In this document: positions 23,998 to 32,843 of the stretch, piece after piece
Position numbering within the stretch: position 1 is the first letter of the stretch
How the letters are laid out: each line of letters starts with the position of its first letter
Assembly (NCBI GenBank): GCA_023954655.1
Contig: JAGSHH010000004.1
Location: forward strand, 1 to 40,980
DNA: 40,980 bases
Direction of reading: 5' to 3'
Source: Colwelliaceae bacterium
Lineage (GTDB): Bacteria; Pseudomonadota; Gammaproteobacteria; Enterobacterales; Alteromonadaceae
Made by a program: the position numbers and the translations under genes
Notes under the pieces: model-generated
Database searches by the model: none
Seen by the model: the letters and a program-made list of their open reading frames with translations, nothing else
What the model was told of the DNA's origin: nothing

Positions 23998-25827
23998 ATG
24001 ATGAATTTACGTACACCGAAGCATGGTAGACATTTTAAATGGCAAAATATTGTCATTATTTTTATATTATTTTTTATGTTAATTAGTGCATTACCGAACT
24101 TTTATTCAGACAAAGTGAATATTAGTCTTATAAGTAGCAACATTTCAAAAGACCCAATTTCGATTCAAGATATTAATCATTTATTTACTGATAACAGTAT
24201 TTCTGTTGATGAAATTAAGTCATTTAAAAACACCACTAACATTACCTTAAGCAACAAAGATGATCAAAAGGCTGGGGAAAATCTATTAAGACAGATGTTT
24301 GAGAACAATTACACTATCAACAGTTCAATAGTGAATAATTCTCCAGCATGGTTAAAGTCGTTAAATGGTAAGCCTATAAAATTAGGCTTAGATTTGAGTG
24401 GAGGTGTACTTTTTGTTCTTGATGTTGATACTGACCAAGCACTTTCTGACAGAGTAAAAAGTATTACTTTAGAGATTAAGTCCTTAGCAATAGAAAAACG
24501 AATCAGATTAAAGAATATTGAACAAATAAATAACCACTCAATTGTCATTGCATTATCTGCAAAACAAAAATCTAACCAACAAATATTATTAAATATAAGT
24601 AAAAGCTATCCAGAATTAACTCATAAAAAATTAGATAAAAACAAAATGCTTTTAACTTATTCAGAAGAAAAACAAGTTGAATTTCGTCAAGAAACGATGA
24701 AACAAACACTTAAAACGATGAGAGGAAGAATTGAGGAGCTCGGTATAACTGAGGCCGTAACACAAAAACAAGGAAAAAATAGAATACGAATTGAGTTACC
24801 CGGTGTACATGACCCTGAAGAAGCAAAAAGAATTATAGGTGCTACAGCTTCATTAAATTTTTATCAATTGGCTGAAAATTCAAAAGCAGCGGGGGTTCTA
24901 CAAATGATTGATAAGAATGGCCGAAAACTAAGAATGAACAGTCAGGTTGTCTTTTCTGGTGATCATATTCATAACGCCCGAGCAGGTAAAGATGAACTAG
25001 GAATGCCATTAGTAAACCTTTCTTTAGATGCCGTGGGCGGTAAAAAAATGTCTGCGTTTACTAAGAAAAATATAGGTAAACCTATGGTGACCGTATTTTC
25101 AGAATACTATAGGAATGCCGATAATAAAATGATCAAGAAAAGCAAAGTGATCAATGTAGCTACTATTCAGCAACATTTGGGATCTCAATTTAGCATTACA
25201 AATATGTCGAGCTCTATTGAAGCTCAAGAGTTAGCACTTTTATTACGTGCTGGCTCATTAACTGCACCTGTAACGATTGTTAAACAAAGAAGCATAGAAG
25301 CAACCTTAGGTGTTGAAAATATAAATAATGGTTTTAAAGCGTTAGCTATAGGTATTTCTATTACTTTATTATTTATGGCTTTTTGGTATAGAGCTCTTGG
25401 AGTCATTGCTAATGTTGCATTGGCTCTGAATTTAGTGAGTTTACTCGGCTTGATGTCATTACTACCCGGTGCTGTTTTAACGCTTCCTGGGATAGCTGGT
25501 TTAGTTTTAACAGTAGGGATGGCGGTCGATACCAATGTGCTCATTTTTGAACGAATAAAAGAAGAACTTAAACGGGGCCGTCAATTACTGTATGCAATAG
25601 AAAATGGTTATAAGAGTGCATTTTCAACCATATTAGACGCCAATATAACCACTCTTATAACAGGGATTATTTTATATTCTATCGGCTATGGCCCTGTAAA
25701 AGGTTTTGCCATTATTTTATGTTTAGGAATATTAACTAGTATGTTTACAGGAGTGTTCGTTTCAAAGGCATTAACTAACTTTTCAATTCGTAAAAATAAA
25801 GCACAGTTTATTGGAGTAAAATTATGA
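23998..25827 (+). CDS. secD2: SecD-type protein translocase subunit, second copy (SecD2)
   Basis: 609 residues, normal for SecD. One N-terminal helix (IVIIFILFFMLISALP), the D1 motif KLGLDLSGGVLFVLDVD near 125, the periplasmic P1 domain with RGRIEELGITEAVTQKQG and RIRIELPGV, and the C-terminal helix bundle with LTVGMAVDTNVLIFERIKEELKRG (Asp/Arg of the D5 proton or sodium relay). It pulls exported proteins on the periplasmic side of SecYEG using the ion gradient. No yajC, tgt or queA accompanies it, unlike the housekeeping secDF, hence the secD2 label. ATGATG offers two adjacent starts. It overlaps secF2 by ATGA. Confidence 0.88.
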   Translation: MMNLRTPKHGRHFKWQNIVIIFILFFMLISALPNFYSDKVNISLISSNISKDPISIQDINHLFTDNSISVDEIKSFKNTTNITLSNKDDQKAGENLLRQMFENNYTINSSIVNNSPAWLKSLNGKPIKLGLDLSGGVLFVLDVDTDQALSDRVKSITLEIKSLAIEKRIRLKNIEQINNHSIVIALSAKQKSNQQILLNISKSYPELTHKKLDKNKMLLTYSEEKQVEFRQETMKQTLKTMRGRIEELGITEAVTQKQGKNRIRIELPGVHDPEEAKRIIGATASLNFYQLAENSKAAGVLQMIDKNGRKLRMNSQVVFSGDHIHNARAGKDELGMPLVNLSLDAVGGKKMSAFTKKNIGKPMVTVFSEYYRNADNKMIKKSKVINVATIQQHLGSQFSITNMSSSIEAQELALLLRAGSLTAPVTIVKQRSIEATLGVENINNGFKALAIGISITLLFMAFWYRALGVIANVALALNLVSLLGLMSLLPGAVLTLPGIAGLVLTVGMAVDTNVLIFERIKEELKRGRQLLYAIENGYKSAFSTILDANITTLITGIILYSIGYGPVKGFAIILCLGILTSMFTGVFVSKALTNFSIRKNKAQFIGVKL

Positions 25828-26744
25828 ATCAATTAATTTTAAAACAGGCAGAAAGCCTAACTAAGTTTCGCATTGTTAGTTTTTATTGTGCTGTAATATT
25901 TATTTTTATTGCTTTATTTGGATTAATTAACAACGGACTTAATCTGGGCTTAGACTTTACAGGAGGTTATTTAACAGAGTTTTCAACAGAAAATTCAATT
26001 TCTCAAGACAAAATGGAAGTATTATTGACGTCATTTTTACCTGACTCCTTTCACTTATCATCTGCAGATGATGGCACCCATTGGAGTGTTCAACAAATTG
26101 ATAATGATATTAGTCTTAAAGGCAAGTCATGGTTAACCGAGTTTTCTAATCAAAGTGGATTAACTATAAGCCCACAAGATGCTATTTACATTGGTAGTCA
26201 GGTTGGTGAAGAATTAATTAACCAGGGGGGATTAGCCTTGTTAACTGCAATGATTATTATATTGCTGTATTTATCTTTTCGATTTGAATGGCGGTTGGCT
26301 GCTGGTTCAGTCATTGCACTTTTTCATGATGTTATTATCGTGATCGGTATTTTTGCATGGTTTGAAATTCCATTTGATTTAACTATTTTAGCTAGCTTAT
26401 TAGCTATCATTGGGTATTCGTTAAATGACTCAATTATTGTTGGCGACAAAATACGTGAAATTATGAAAAGAAACAAAGATAAAGAGATAGATACCGTGAT
26501 AAATATTGCAATAAAAGCAACAATTGAAAGAACACTAATAACATCAGGTACTACACTTGCTACAATAATAGCTATATGGATATTTGCAGGAGACTCTTTA
26601 GCTGGATTTGCCATAGCTCTTTTTGCTGGAGTTTTAGTGGGTACATTTTCTTCAGTTGCTATTTCTGCAACAGTACCTCAATTACTTGGCCTAACTACAG
26701 ATTATTATGTCAAAAAAGAAGAAGAGGTTTGTCATTTACCTTAA
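25824..26744 (+). CDS. secF2: SecF-type protein translocase subunit, second copy (SecF2)
   Basis: 306 residues. First helix about 19-38, then GLNLGLDFTGGYLTEF (the SecF D1 motif), a periplasmic domain of about 85 residues, and five membrane helices with IGYSLNDSIIVGDKIRE carrying the conserved D5 acid, and ERTLITSGTTLATIIAIWIFAGDSLAGFA. It partners SecD2 in the inner membrane. It is translationally coupled to secD2 by a four-base overlap. In Vibrio the SecDF2 pair is thought to work with protons when sodium is low; the ion used here cannot be read from the sequence. Confidence 0.88.
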   Translation: MNQLILKQAESLTKFRIVSFYCAVIFIFIALFGLINNGLNLGLDFTGGYLTEFSTENSISQDKMEVLLTSFLPDSFHLSSADDGTHWSVQQIDNDISLKGKSWLTEFSNQSGLTISPQDAIYIGSQVGEELINQGGLALLTAMIIILLYLSFRFEWRLAAGSVIALFHDVIIVIGIFAWFEIPFDLTILASLLAIIGYSLNDSIIVGDKIREIMKRNKDKEIDTVINIAIKATIERTLITSGTTLATIIAIWIFAGDSLAGFAIALFAGVLVGTFSSVAISATVPQLLGLTTDYYVKKEEEVCHLP

Positions 26745-26812
26745 TGAGTTTAACAGCCCAAGTTTTTATAAACGAGTTATATAGAAAGGTTAGTCTTTAG
26801 AGTTCTTAATTG

Positions 26813-26844
26813 TAGTGTACCTACTCTACAGGGTAGGTACACTA
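26813..26844. terminator. Hairpin between secF2 and pfkA ends
   Basis: TAGTGTACCTAC (26813-26824) pairs perfectly with GTAGGTACACTA (26833-26844), with an eight-base loop. It lies 69 bases after the secF2 stop and overlaps the last codons of the convergent pfkA frame. A plus-strand run of six T begins about ten bases later. Likely a shared, possibly bidirectional, transcription end. Confidence 0.6.
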
Positions 26845-27875
26845 TGTACTGTTGTTTTTTCACTTTGAGGATCTGTTTGTTCTGTGAGTGCTAAAATATT
26901 TTCTTGAGCATCAATGAGTATTTGACTGACTTGTTTTTGATGTTTGATTGCTTCACTTAAAGGGATCAAACAAATTGAATTATTTTGTTCTGCTATCATC
27001 ACATTAGATTTATCTGTAGAGATCGCTTGAATTGCACTTACCCCCATCTTAGTAGCTAATATTCGATCTTTAGCGACAGGAGAGCCTCCTCTTTGAATAT
27101 ACCCTAAAGTACACAACGGGCAATCTATCCCTGTTTTTACTTTTAACTCATTAGCTAAGGCTTGACTACCATTTGGCCATAAATTTTCAGCTATAACGAT
27201 TAAATAACTTTTATGGTGATCGTTTTTAGCTTTAATTATTTGATTTGCGATTAAATCAATAGTCAACTTTTCATTTTTTTTATGAAAGTTTTCAAAAGAG
27301 ATTACCTGTTCTGCAGCACAAGATATACCAACATTGAAAGTAATATGACCGCTATTTCTTCCCATAAGTTCTACTAGAAAAACACGTTCAAAAGCATCTG
27401 CAGTATCACGAATTTTATCAATAGCTTCTATCGCAGTATTTACCGCTGTTGAAAACCCTATTGTGAAATCAGTGCCATCTACATCATTGTCAATGGTGCC
27501 AGGAATGCCTATCACTTGTCATTGCCATTGTTCCTGTATTGCCAATAAACCATTAAATGAGCCATCACCACCGATCACAATAAGTGCATCGATTTTATTT
27601 TTCATTAATACATTTACTGCTTGATCAATACCTTCGCTACTGTGCATTTCTTTACAACGGGCACTTTTTAATATTGTTCCACCACGGTGAATAATACTAT
27701 TGACATCATTTATGTGTAACTGAGTGACTTCGTTATTCAATAAGCCATTGTAACCATGAGAAAAACCAAAAATATTGTAGTGATATTTATGAGCGGCTAA
27801 GACTATTGCACGTAATGCTGCATTCATTCCTGGAGCATCACCACCACTGGTTAAAACAGCAATATTTTTAGTCAT
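26826..27875 (-). pseudogene. pfkA: 6-phosphofructokinase (PfkA) interrupted by an in-frame TGA
   Basis: The two ORF-track entries 27519-27875 and 26826-27515 are one 350-codon frame broken by a single TGA at codon 119 (27521-27519), with no frameshift. Alignment from memory with E. coli PfkA is gap-free through the break (EQWQ-stop-QVIGIPGTIDND versus TEMG-F-PCIGLPGTIDND). Everything else looks functional: GGDAPGMNAA at 11-20, RGGTILKSAR, GGDGS at 102-106, the catalytic PGTIDND, MGRNSG and LGYIQRGGSPVAKDR. The enzyme would phosphorylate fructose 6-phosphate in glycolysis. The start has an aagg ribosome binding site. A GTG follows two codons after the stop, but a protein starting there would lack the ATP site. 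Recent pseudogene, sequencing error, or recoding are possible. Confidence 0.85.
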
Positions 27876-27907
27876 AGAAAACCTTTTTTATATCAGAATT
27901 ATTTATC

Positions 27908-27922
27908 TATCTACTGTAGATA
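27908..27922. promoter_or_regulatory. Palindrome upstream of pfkA
   Basis: TATCTAC-T-GTAGATA, a perfect 15-base palindrome around a central T, 33-47 bases before the pfkA ATG. It could be an operator in the pfkA promoter. It does not match the HexR consensus, and I recognise no regulator for it. Confidence 0.35.
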
Positions 27923-27980
27923 AATTTAGCACTTAATTTATTGATTTAGAATATAGCGATGATAAATAACAGAGGGGATC

Positions 27981-28021
27981 AAAAAAGGTAACTCTTTAAA
28001 AACTTTAAATGAGTTACCTTT
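27981..28021 (-). terminator. Rho-independent terminator of pyk
   Basis: On the minus strand AAAGGTAACTC (28021-28011) and GAGTTACCTTT (27994-27984) form an 11-pair stem with a 16-base loop, followed directly by a run of T. It lies about 30 bases after the pyk stop and separates pyk from pfkA. Confidence 0.85.
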
Positions 28022-28051
28022 AGATAATGGCGGAACTTTAAATGTTTACTC

Positions 28052-29503
28052 TTATGAAATATGTTCTTTCTTAACAGTCAATATTTTTAAAGTGTTAGTT
28101 GCACCAACAGTTTCCATTAAATCCCCATGAGTAAAAATAACTTTATCATCGATAGCGAGGTCTGCATTATTAAGAACAGTTTTTAAAACATCATCAGATA
28201 AACCATCATTTGTGCTATTGGTTGAATCAAACTCAACAGGGTAAACGCCTCGGTAAATGGCAGTTTTGTTTAATGTTTTATCATGACGTGATAAAGAGTA
28301 AATCGGTAGACCTGAAGTAATACGAGACATTAATTTACTTGTATGGCCAGATTCTGTTAAAGCAATAATTGCTGTTACACCATCTAAATGGTTTGCAGCG
28401 TACATGGCCGAAAGAGATATTGTTTCAGAAATTTCTGAGAAAGTAAGCTCCATACGATGTCCAGAAGTATTTACTGAACGATGCGTTTCTGCACCCAAAC
28501 ATACCTCTGACATTGCTTTAACTGTTTCAACAGGATATTTACCTGCCGCAGTTTCAGCACTAAGCATTACAGCATCAGTACCATCAAGAACAGCATTAGC
28601 AACATCCATAACTTCTGCACGAGTTGGCATTGGTTGCTCAATCATAGTTTCCATCATTTGTGTTGCAGTGATTACTACACGGTTTAATTGACGGCTTCTT
28701 GCGATGATATGCTTTTGTTTACCTACAAGGGCAGCATCACCAATTTCAACACCTAAATCACCACGAGCTACCATAACTACATCAGATGCTAAGATAATAT
28801 CATCTAAAATTTTGTCGTCATTTACGGCTTCAGCTCGTTCAATTTTCGAAACAAGGCGTGCATCACAACCTGCTTCTTGTGCTAATAAGCGTGCTTCGCG
28901 CATATCAGCAGCATCACGAGGAAAAGAAACGGCAAGAAAATCAACGTTGATTTTAGCTGCAGTTTTAATATCTTCTTTATCTTTGGTTGTTAATGCTGGT
29001 GCAGTTAAACCACCACCTTGACGGTTAATACCTTTATTGTTTGATAAAGGTCCACCCACAGTTACTTCAGTGAATACTGAAGGGCCTTCAGTTTTCAAAA
29101 CTTTAAGCTGAACTCTTCCATCATCAAGTAATAAAATATCACCTTCCGTAACATCTTCAGGTAATTTTTTGTAATCGATACCTACTTTTTCTTGGCAACC
29201 TTCGCCTTTAGCTAAAGTCGCATCTAACTCAAACTTATCTCCGATGGCAAGTTTGATAGGTCCATTTTTAAATGTTGATACACGAATTTTAGGACCTTGT
29301 AAGTCACCTAAGATTCCGACATATATTCCAAGTTCTTTTGCTACTTCACGTACTGTATTCGCTCGTTGGATATGATCTTCAGCAGTTCCATGCGAGAAAT
29401 TTAAACGGACAACGTTAACACCGGCAGCGAGCACATTTTTTAACGTTTCTCTATCTTCAGTTGCTGGACCTAACGTCGCAACAATTTTCGTTCTTCTAGG
29501 CAT
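28052..29503 (-). CDS. pyk: Pyruvate kinase (PykA type)
   Basis: 483 residues. [18 protein letters not shown] at the start, [16 protein letters not shown] (ATP/substrate Arg and Asn), [17 protein letters not shown] (catalytic Lys in the SKIE motif), [58 protein letters not shown], and the C-terminal domain with [15 protein letters not shown]. It converts phosphoenolpyruvate and ADP to pyruvate and ATP in the cytoplasm. Length and wording favour PykA (the AMP/sugar-phosphate activated form) over PykF. It starts 34 bases after hexR, so hexR-pyk is probably one transcript under HexR control. Confidence 0.95.
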   Translation of the reverse strand: MPRRTKIVATLGPATEDRETLKNVLAAGVNVVRLNFSHGTAEDHIQRANTVREVAKELGIYVGILGDLQGPKIRVSTFKNGPIKLAIGDKFELDATLAKGEGCQEKVGIDYKKLPEDVTEGDILLLDDGRVQLKVLKTEGPSVFTEVTVGGPLSNNKGINRQGGGLTAPALTTKDKEDIKTAAKINVDFLAVSFPRDAADMREARLLAQEAGCDARLVSKIERAEAVNDDKILDDIILASDVVMVARGDLGVEIGDAALVGKQKHIIARSRQLNRVVITATQMMETMIEQPMPTRAEVMDVANAVLDGTDAVMLSAETAAGKYPVETVKAMSEVCLGAETHRSVNTSGHRMELTFSEISETISLSAMYAANHLDGVTAIIALTESGHTSKLMSRITSGLPIYSLSRHDKTLNKTAIYRGVYPVEFDSTNSTNDGLSDDVLKTVLNNADLAIDDKVIFTHGDLMETVGATNTLKILTVKKEHIS

Positions 29504-29537
29504 TTTAATCCTTAGTATAAAACTAATTAATAATGAA

Positions 29538-30389
29538 TTATGATTCTTTGCGTTCGAAACGTGAGCTTCGTAAGCTATCTTTTACTTTCTTTAAGTTATC
29601 TCTAAACTTAGTACCACGACGTAATGTAAAGCCGGTAGCTAAAATATCAATGAGCGCTAACTGTGCAATTCGAGAAGACATTGGCATATATAAATCAGTG
29701 TCTTCAGCTACATCTACTGATAAGACAATATTACATTCTTTAGCTAATGGCGTACCTTCTGTAGTGATACCAATAACAGTGGCATCATTTTCTTTAGCTA
29801 AGCTAGCTACTTCTACTAAAGACTTTGTTCTTCCAGTATGAGAAATAACCACAACAACATCACCTTGCTGACTATTAATAGCACTCATGCGTTGCATTAA
29901 TATGTCATCAAAATAAACAACAGGGACATTGAAGCGAAAAAACTTGTTAAGTGCATCATGGGCAACGACTGCTGAGGCACCTAAACCAAAAAATGAAATT
30001 TTGTTAGCTTGTGTTAATAAATCTACTGAACGATTAATTGTTCCTGTATCTAAACTTTTGCGTGCTAGCTCAAGGTTAGCCATAGTTGATTCAAATATTT
30101 TTGCTGTATATTCATCAGCACTATCATTCTCATCAACGTGTCTGTTTACATAAGGGGTACCGTTTGCCAAACTTTGTGCTAAATGCAATTTAAAATCAGG
30201 GTAACCTTTAGTATCTAAACGTCGACAAAATCGATTTACTGTAGGCTCACTGATATTTGCTTGTTTAGCTAATGCAGCAATACTTGCATGAATAACCGTA
30301 CTCGGTGATGACATAATTACTTCAGCAACTTTTCGCTCTGATTTACTAAATGTGTCTAACTCATTAGCTATCTTTTCTAAAATATTCAT
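29538..30389 (-). CDS. hexR: HexR-type regulator of central carbon metabolism (RpiR family)
   Basis: 283 residues. N-terminal RpiR helix-turn-helix (about 1-77) with [61 protein letters not shown] in pieces, and a C-terminal SIS sugar-phosphate domain (about 120-260) with [23 protein letters not shown] and [17 protein letters not shown]. HexR represses zwf-edd-eda type genes and is relieved by 2-keto-3-deoxy-6-phosphogluconate, the Entner-Doudoroff intermediate. Here it is divergent from zwf-pgl-edd-glk-eda, whose promoter has two matching operators, and it is followed by pyk. This is the standard gammaproteobacterial arrangement. Confidence 0.93.
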   Translation of the reverse strand: MNILEKIANELDTFSKSERKVAEVIMSSPSTVIHASIAALAKQANISEPTVNRFCRRLDTKGYPDFKLHLAQSLANGTPYVNRHVDENDSADEYTAKIFESTMANLELARKSLDTGTINRSVDLLTQANKISFFGLGASAVVAHDALNKFFRFNVPVVYFDDILMQRMSAINSQQGDVVVVISHTGRTKSLVEVASLAKENDATVIGITTEGTPLAKECNIVLSVDVAEDTDLYMPMSSRIAQLALIDILATGFTLRRGTKFRDNLKKVKDSLRSSRFERKES

Positions 30390-30452
30390 TCATTACCACC
30401 GTAGTTATTTTTATTAAGTGTAATTAATTTTCTCAACTTTAAACAGAAAAAA

Positions 30453-30467
30453 TGTAAATTTATTTCA
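30453..30467. promoter_or_regulatory. Weak HexR-like box before hexR
   Basis: TGTAAATTTATTTCA matches the HexR consensus TGTARTWWWAYTACA at 13 of 15 positions. It lies 64-78 bases before the hexR ATG and may mediate autoregulation of hexR-pyk. Weaker than the two zwf-side boxes. Confidence 0.35.
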
Positions 30468-30574
30468 TTTTTCTTATTAATATAAAACAAAATGGCATTT
30501 TTTTGCAAATGTTTAATAATAAGAAGGTGGATTATTTTGCTTATAAGTGTTGCGAACTCAATTATTACTTGTTT

Positions 30575-30589
30575 TGTTGTAAAATTACA
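30575..30589. promoter_or_regulatory. HexR box 1 of the zwf promoter
   Basis: TGTTGTAAAATTACA matches the HexR consensus TGTARTWWWAYTACA at 14 of 15 positions. It sits just upstream of the proposed zwf -35 element. Confidence 0.75.
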
Positions 30590-30597
30590 AAAAGTTC

Positions 30598-30626
30598 TTT
30601 ACTGAACTGCCAACAAGCGCTAAATT
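30598..30626 (+). promoter_or_regulatory. Candidate zwf promoter
   Basis: TTTACT (30598-30603), 17-base spacer, TAAATT (30621-30626). Both hexamers match sigma-70 at four of six positions. HexR box 1 lies just upstream and box 2 just downstream, an arrangement that would let HexR repress. Confidence 0.45.
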
Positions 30627-30635
30627 AGTGCTAAA

Positions 30636-30650
30636 TGTAGTTTAGTTACA
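30636..30650. promoter_or_regulatory. HexR box 2 of the zwf promoter
   Basis: TGTAGTTTAGTTACA matches the HexR consensus at 14 of 15 positions. It lies at or just after the proposed transcription start, 32 bases before the zwf ATG, and 61 bases from box 1. Confidence 0.75.
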
Positions 30651-30681
30651 ATTAGATTATTAAAACTAGAGAATTATTCTT

Positions 30682-32151
30682 ATGAAAAACACCGATTATC
30701 AGTCTGCTAGTGAAATTGTACTCTTTGGTGCGCTTGGTGATTTATCTCGCCGTAAATTATTACCTGCACTTTATCAACTTGACCAAGTTGGTTTATTAAA
30801 TCCTGACAGCCGTATTGTTGCTGTTGCTAGGCAAGATATTAGTCTTGAAGAACTCACTAAATTTGTTATGGATAATTTGACGGAGTTTGTTAAAGAAGGA
30901 TTAGATAAAGAAGTAGTTGAACGTTTTAAAGCTCGTCTCGTTTATCAACAATTAGATTTTAAAGACTTAAATGCTTATAAAAACTTAGCGACAACACTTT
31001 CAGCTGGTCATGAAACACGTGTTTATTATTTCTCTACACCACCTGCTATTTATGGCGACATTTCAGACGGTTTGAAAGAATCAGGGTTAATTACTGACGC
31101 TGATAGAGTCGTCATGGAAAAACCTATTGGGCATTGTTTAGAATCATCAAAAGTGATTAATGATCAAGTATCACGTTATTTTAAAGAAAACCAAATTTAT
31201 CGTATTGACCATTACTTAGGTAAAGAAACGGTACTTAATTTACTTGTATTACGTTTCGCTAATTCTTTATTTACCAATAACTGGGATCGTAACAGTATTG
31301 ATCATGTACAAATAACTGTTGCTGAAAGTGTTGGTATTGAGGGGCGTTGGGGGTTTTATGATGATGCTGGCCAAATGCGCGATATGATCCAAAATCATTT
31401 ATTACAAATTCTCTCATTATTAGCAATGGAACCACCAGCAGATTTAAGTGCAGACAGTATCCGTGCTGAAAAACTAAAAGCGGTTAAAGCATTGGTACCG
31501 ATTGATCGGACTAATGTAAAAGAAAAAACCGTGCGTGGACAATATGCAGATGGTTATTTAAATGGTAATCCTGTTCCTGGTTATTTAAACGAAGAAGGCG
31601 CCAATGCAAATAGTAACACAGAAACATTTGTTGCTATTAAAGCTGAAATTGATAATTGGCGTTGGGCAGGCGTTCCGTTCTACTTAAGAACTGGAAAAAG
31701 AATGCCAGCTAAACATAGTGAAATAGTTGTTCATTTTAAACAACAAGCGCATAACATCTTTAAAGATAGTCATGCGGACTTACCAGCAAACAAATTGACT
31801 ATTCGTTTACAACCTGACGAAGGTGTTGAATTGCAAATGATGAATAAAATTCCTGGAATTGCATCACAAATGCACATTCAGGAAAACAAACTTGATTTGA
31901 GCTTTTCTGATACCTACGAAAATCAACGAGTTGTTGATGCCTATGAACGCTTAATGCTTGAAGTGATAAATGGTAATCAATCATTATTTGTCAGCCGAGA
32001 TGAAGTAGAAGCCGCTTGGACTTGGGCTGACAGTATTATTGATGCTTGGCAATCAACTAATGAATCACCTAAACCATATGCAGCGGGTTCTTGGGGACCA
32101 GTTTCTTCAATTTCATTAATCGCACGTGATGATAGGCAGTGGGTAGAATAA
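30682..32151 (+). CDS. zwf: Glucose-6-phosphate 1-dehydrogenase
   Basis: 489 residues, full length. NADP-binding FGALGDLSRRKLLPALYQL near 14-32, the active-site RIDHYLGKETVLNLLVLRFAN near 175-195 with the catalytic His, MEKPIGHCLESS, and GQMRDMIQNHLLQILSLLAMEPP. It oxidises glucose 6-phosphate to 6-phosphogluconolactone with NADP, the entry step of the Entner-Doudoroff and oxidative pentose phosphate routes. It is the first gene of a five-gene operon; its TAA overlaps the pgl ATG by one base. HexR operators precede it. Confidence 0.97.
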   Translation: MKNTDYQSASEIVLFGALGDLSRRKLLPALYQLDQVGLLNPDSRIVAVARQDISLEELTKFVMDNLTEFVKEGLDKEVVERFKARLVYQQLDFKDLNAYKNLATTLSAGHETRVYYFSTPPAIYGDISDGLKESGLITDADRVVMEKPIGHCLESSKVINDQVSRYFKENQIYRIDHYLGKETVLNLLVLRFANSLFTNNWDRNSIDHVQITVAESVGIEGRWGFYDDAGQMRDMIQNHLLQILSLLAMEPPADLSADSIRAEKLKAVKALVPIDRTNVKEKTVRGQYADGYLNGNPVPGYLNEEGANANSNTETFVAIKAEIDNWRWAGVPFYLRTGKRMPAKHSEIVVHFKQQAHNIFKDSHADLPANKLTIRLQPDEGVELQMMNKIPGIASQMHIQENKLDLSFSDTYENQRVVDAYERLMLEVINGNQSLFVSRDEVEAAWTWADSIIDAWQSTNESPKPYAAGSWGPVSSISLIARDDRQWVE

Positions 32152-32840
32152 TGTATCAATTAAATGAATTTGCAAAACGAGAAGATTTAGACAAACAACT
32201 TGCAGATCAAGTTGCTGAAATTCTAACAAATGCTATTGCTATTAGAGGTAAAGCAAGTATTGCTGTTTCAGGTGGTTCAACACCTAAAGGCTTTTTTACA
32301 GCTTTATCACAAAAAGACCTATCTTGGAGTGATATTACTATTACATTAGCTGATGAACGTTGGGTAACAATAGAGAGTGATGCCAGTAATACTCGTTTAG
32401 TTCATGAGAATTTACTTCAAAACAAGGCAGTTAATGCTAAGTTTTTTCACTTAAAACAAGGTGAGAAACTTTGTAGTGAAACTCTATGTGATTTGAATTT
32501 AGCAGCTAATACAGCACTATTACCCCTTGATGTACTTATTTTGGGTATGGGTGAAGATGGACATACTGCTTCTTTGTTTCCATGCAGTGATGAAATTGAT
32601 GAGTGTTTTTCAACTAAAGAACCTTTATTAAAAGTAATTCCTAAAACAGCTCCTCACGACAGAATTTCATTTAGTTTTTCATCATTAAAACAAAGTGAAA
32701 ACGTATTTCTACACATCAGCAGTGAAAATAAAAAATCTGTACTTAATAGTGCTTTAGCTGGAACCGATATTAAACAAATGCCAATTAGGGCATTTTTACA
32801 AGATCCTGAAATCAATACCAATGTGTATTGGGCGGAGTAA
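32151..32840 (+). CDS. pgl: 6-phosphogluconolactonase
   Basis: 229 residues from ATG 32151; the ORF-track start (GTG 32139) lies inside zwf and is not needed. The DevB/Pgl hallmarks are present: AIAVSGGSTPKGFFTALSQ, WSDITITLADERWVTIESDASNTRL, and LGMGEDGHTASLFPCS (catalytic His). It hydrolyses the lactone made by Zwf. The start overlaps the zwf stop (TAATG) and edd begins three bases after its stop, so translation is coupled. Confidence 0.95.
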   Translation: MYQLNEFAKREDLDKQLADQVAEILTNAIAIRGKASIAVSGGSTPKGFFTALSQKDLSWSDITITLADERWVTIESDASNTRLVHENLLQNKAVNAKFFHLKQGEKLCSETLCDLNLAANTALLPLDVLILGMGEDGHTASLFPCSDEIDECFSTKEPLLKVIPKTAPHDRISFSFSSLKQSENVFLHISSENKKSVLNSALAGTDIKQMPIRAFLQDPEINTNVYWAE

Positions 32841-32843
32841 ATT

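Noticed and set aside
27515-27521. Frameshift or selenocysteine explanation for the pfkA break
   Set aside because: Both halves are in the same frame with no indel. PfkA is not a known selenoprotein, and no SECIS-like hairpin was noticed just after the TGA.
28404-29021. Plus-strand ORFs opposite pyk, and 29533/29929 opposite hexR
   Set aside because: Antisense shadows of well-supported genes with low-complexity composition.
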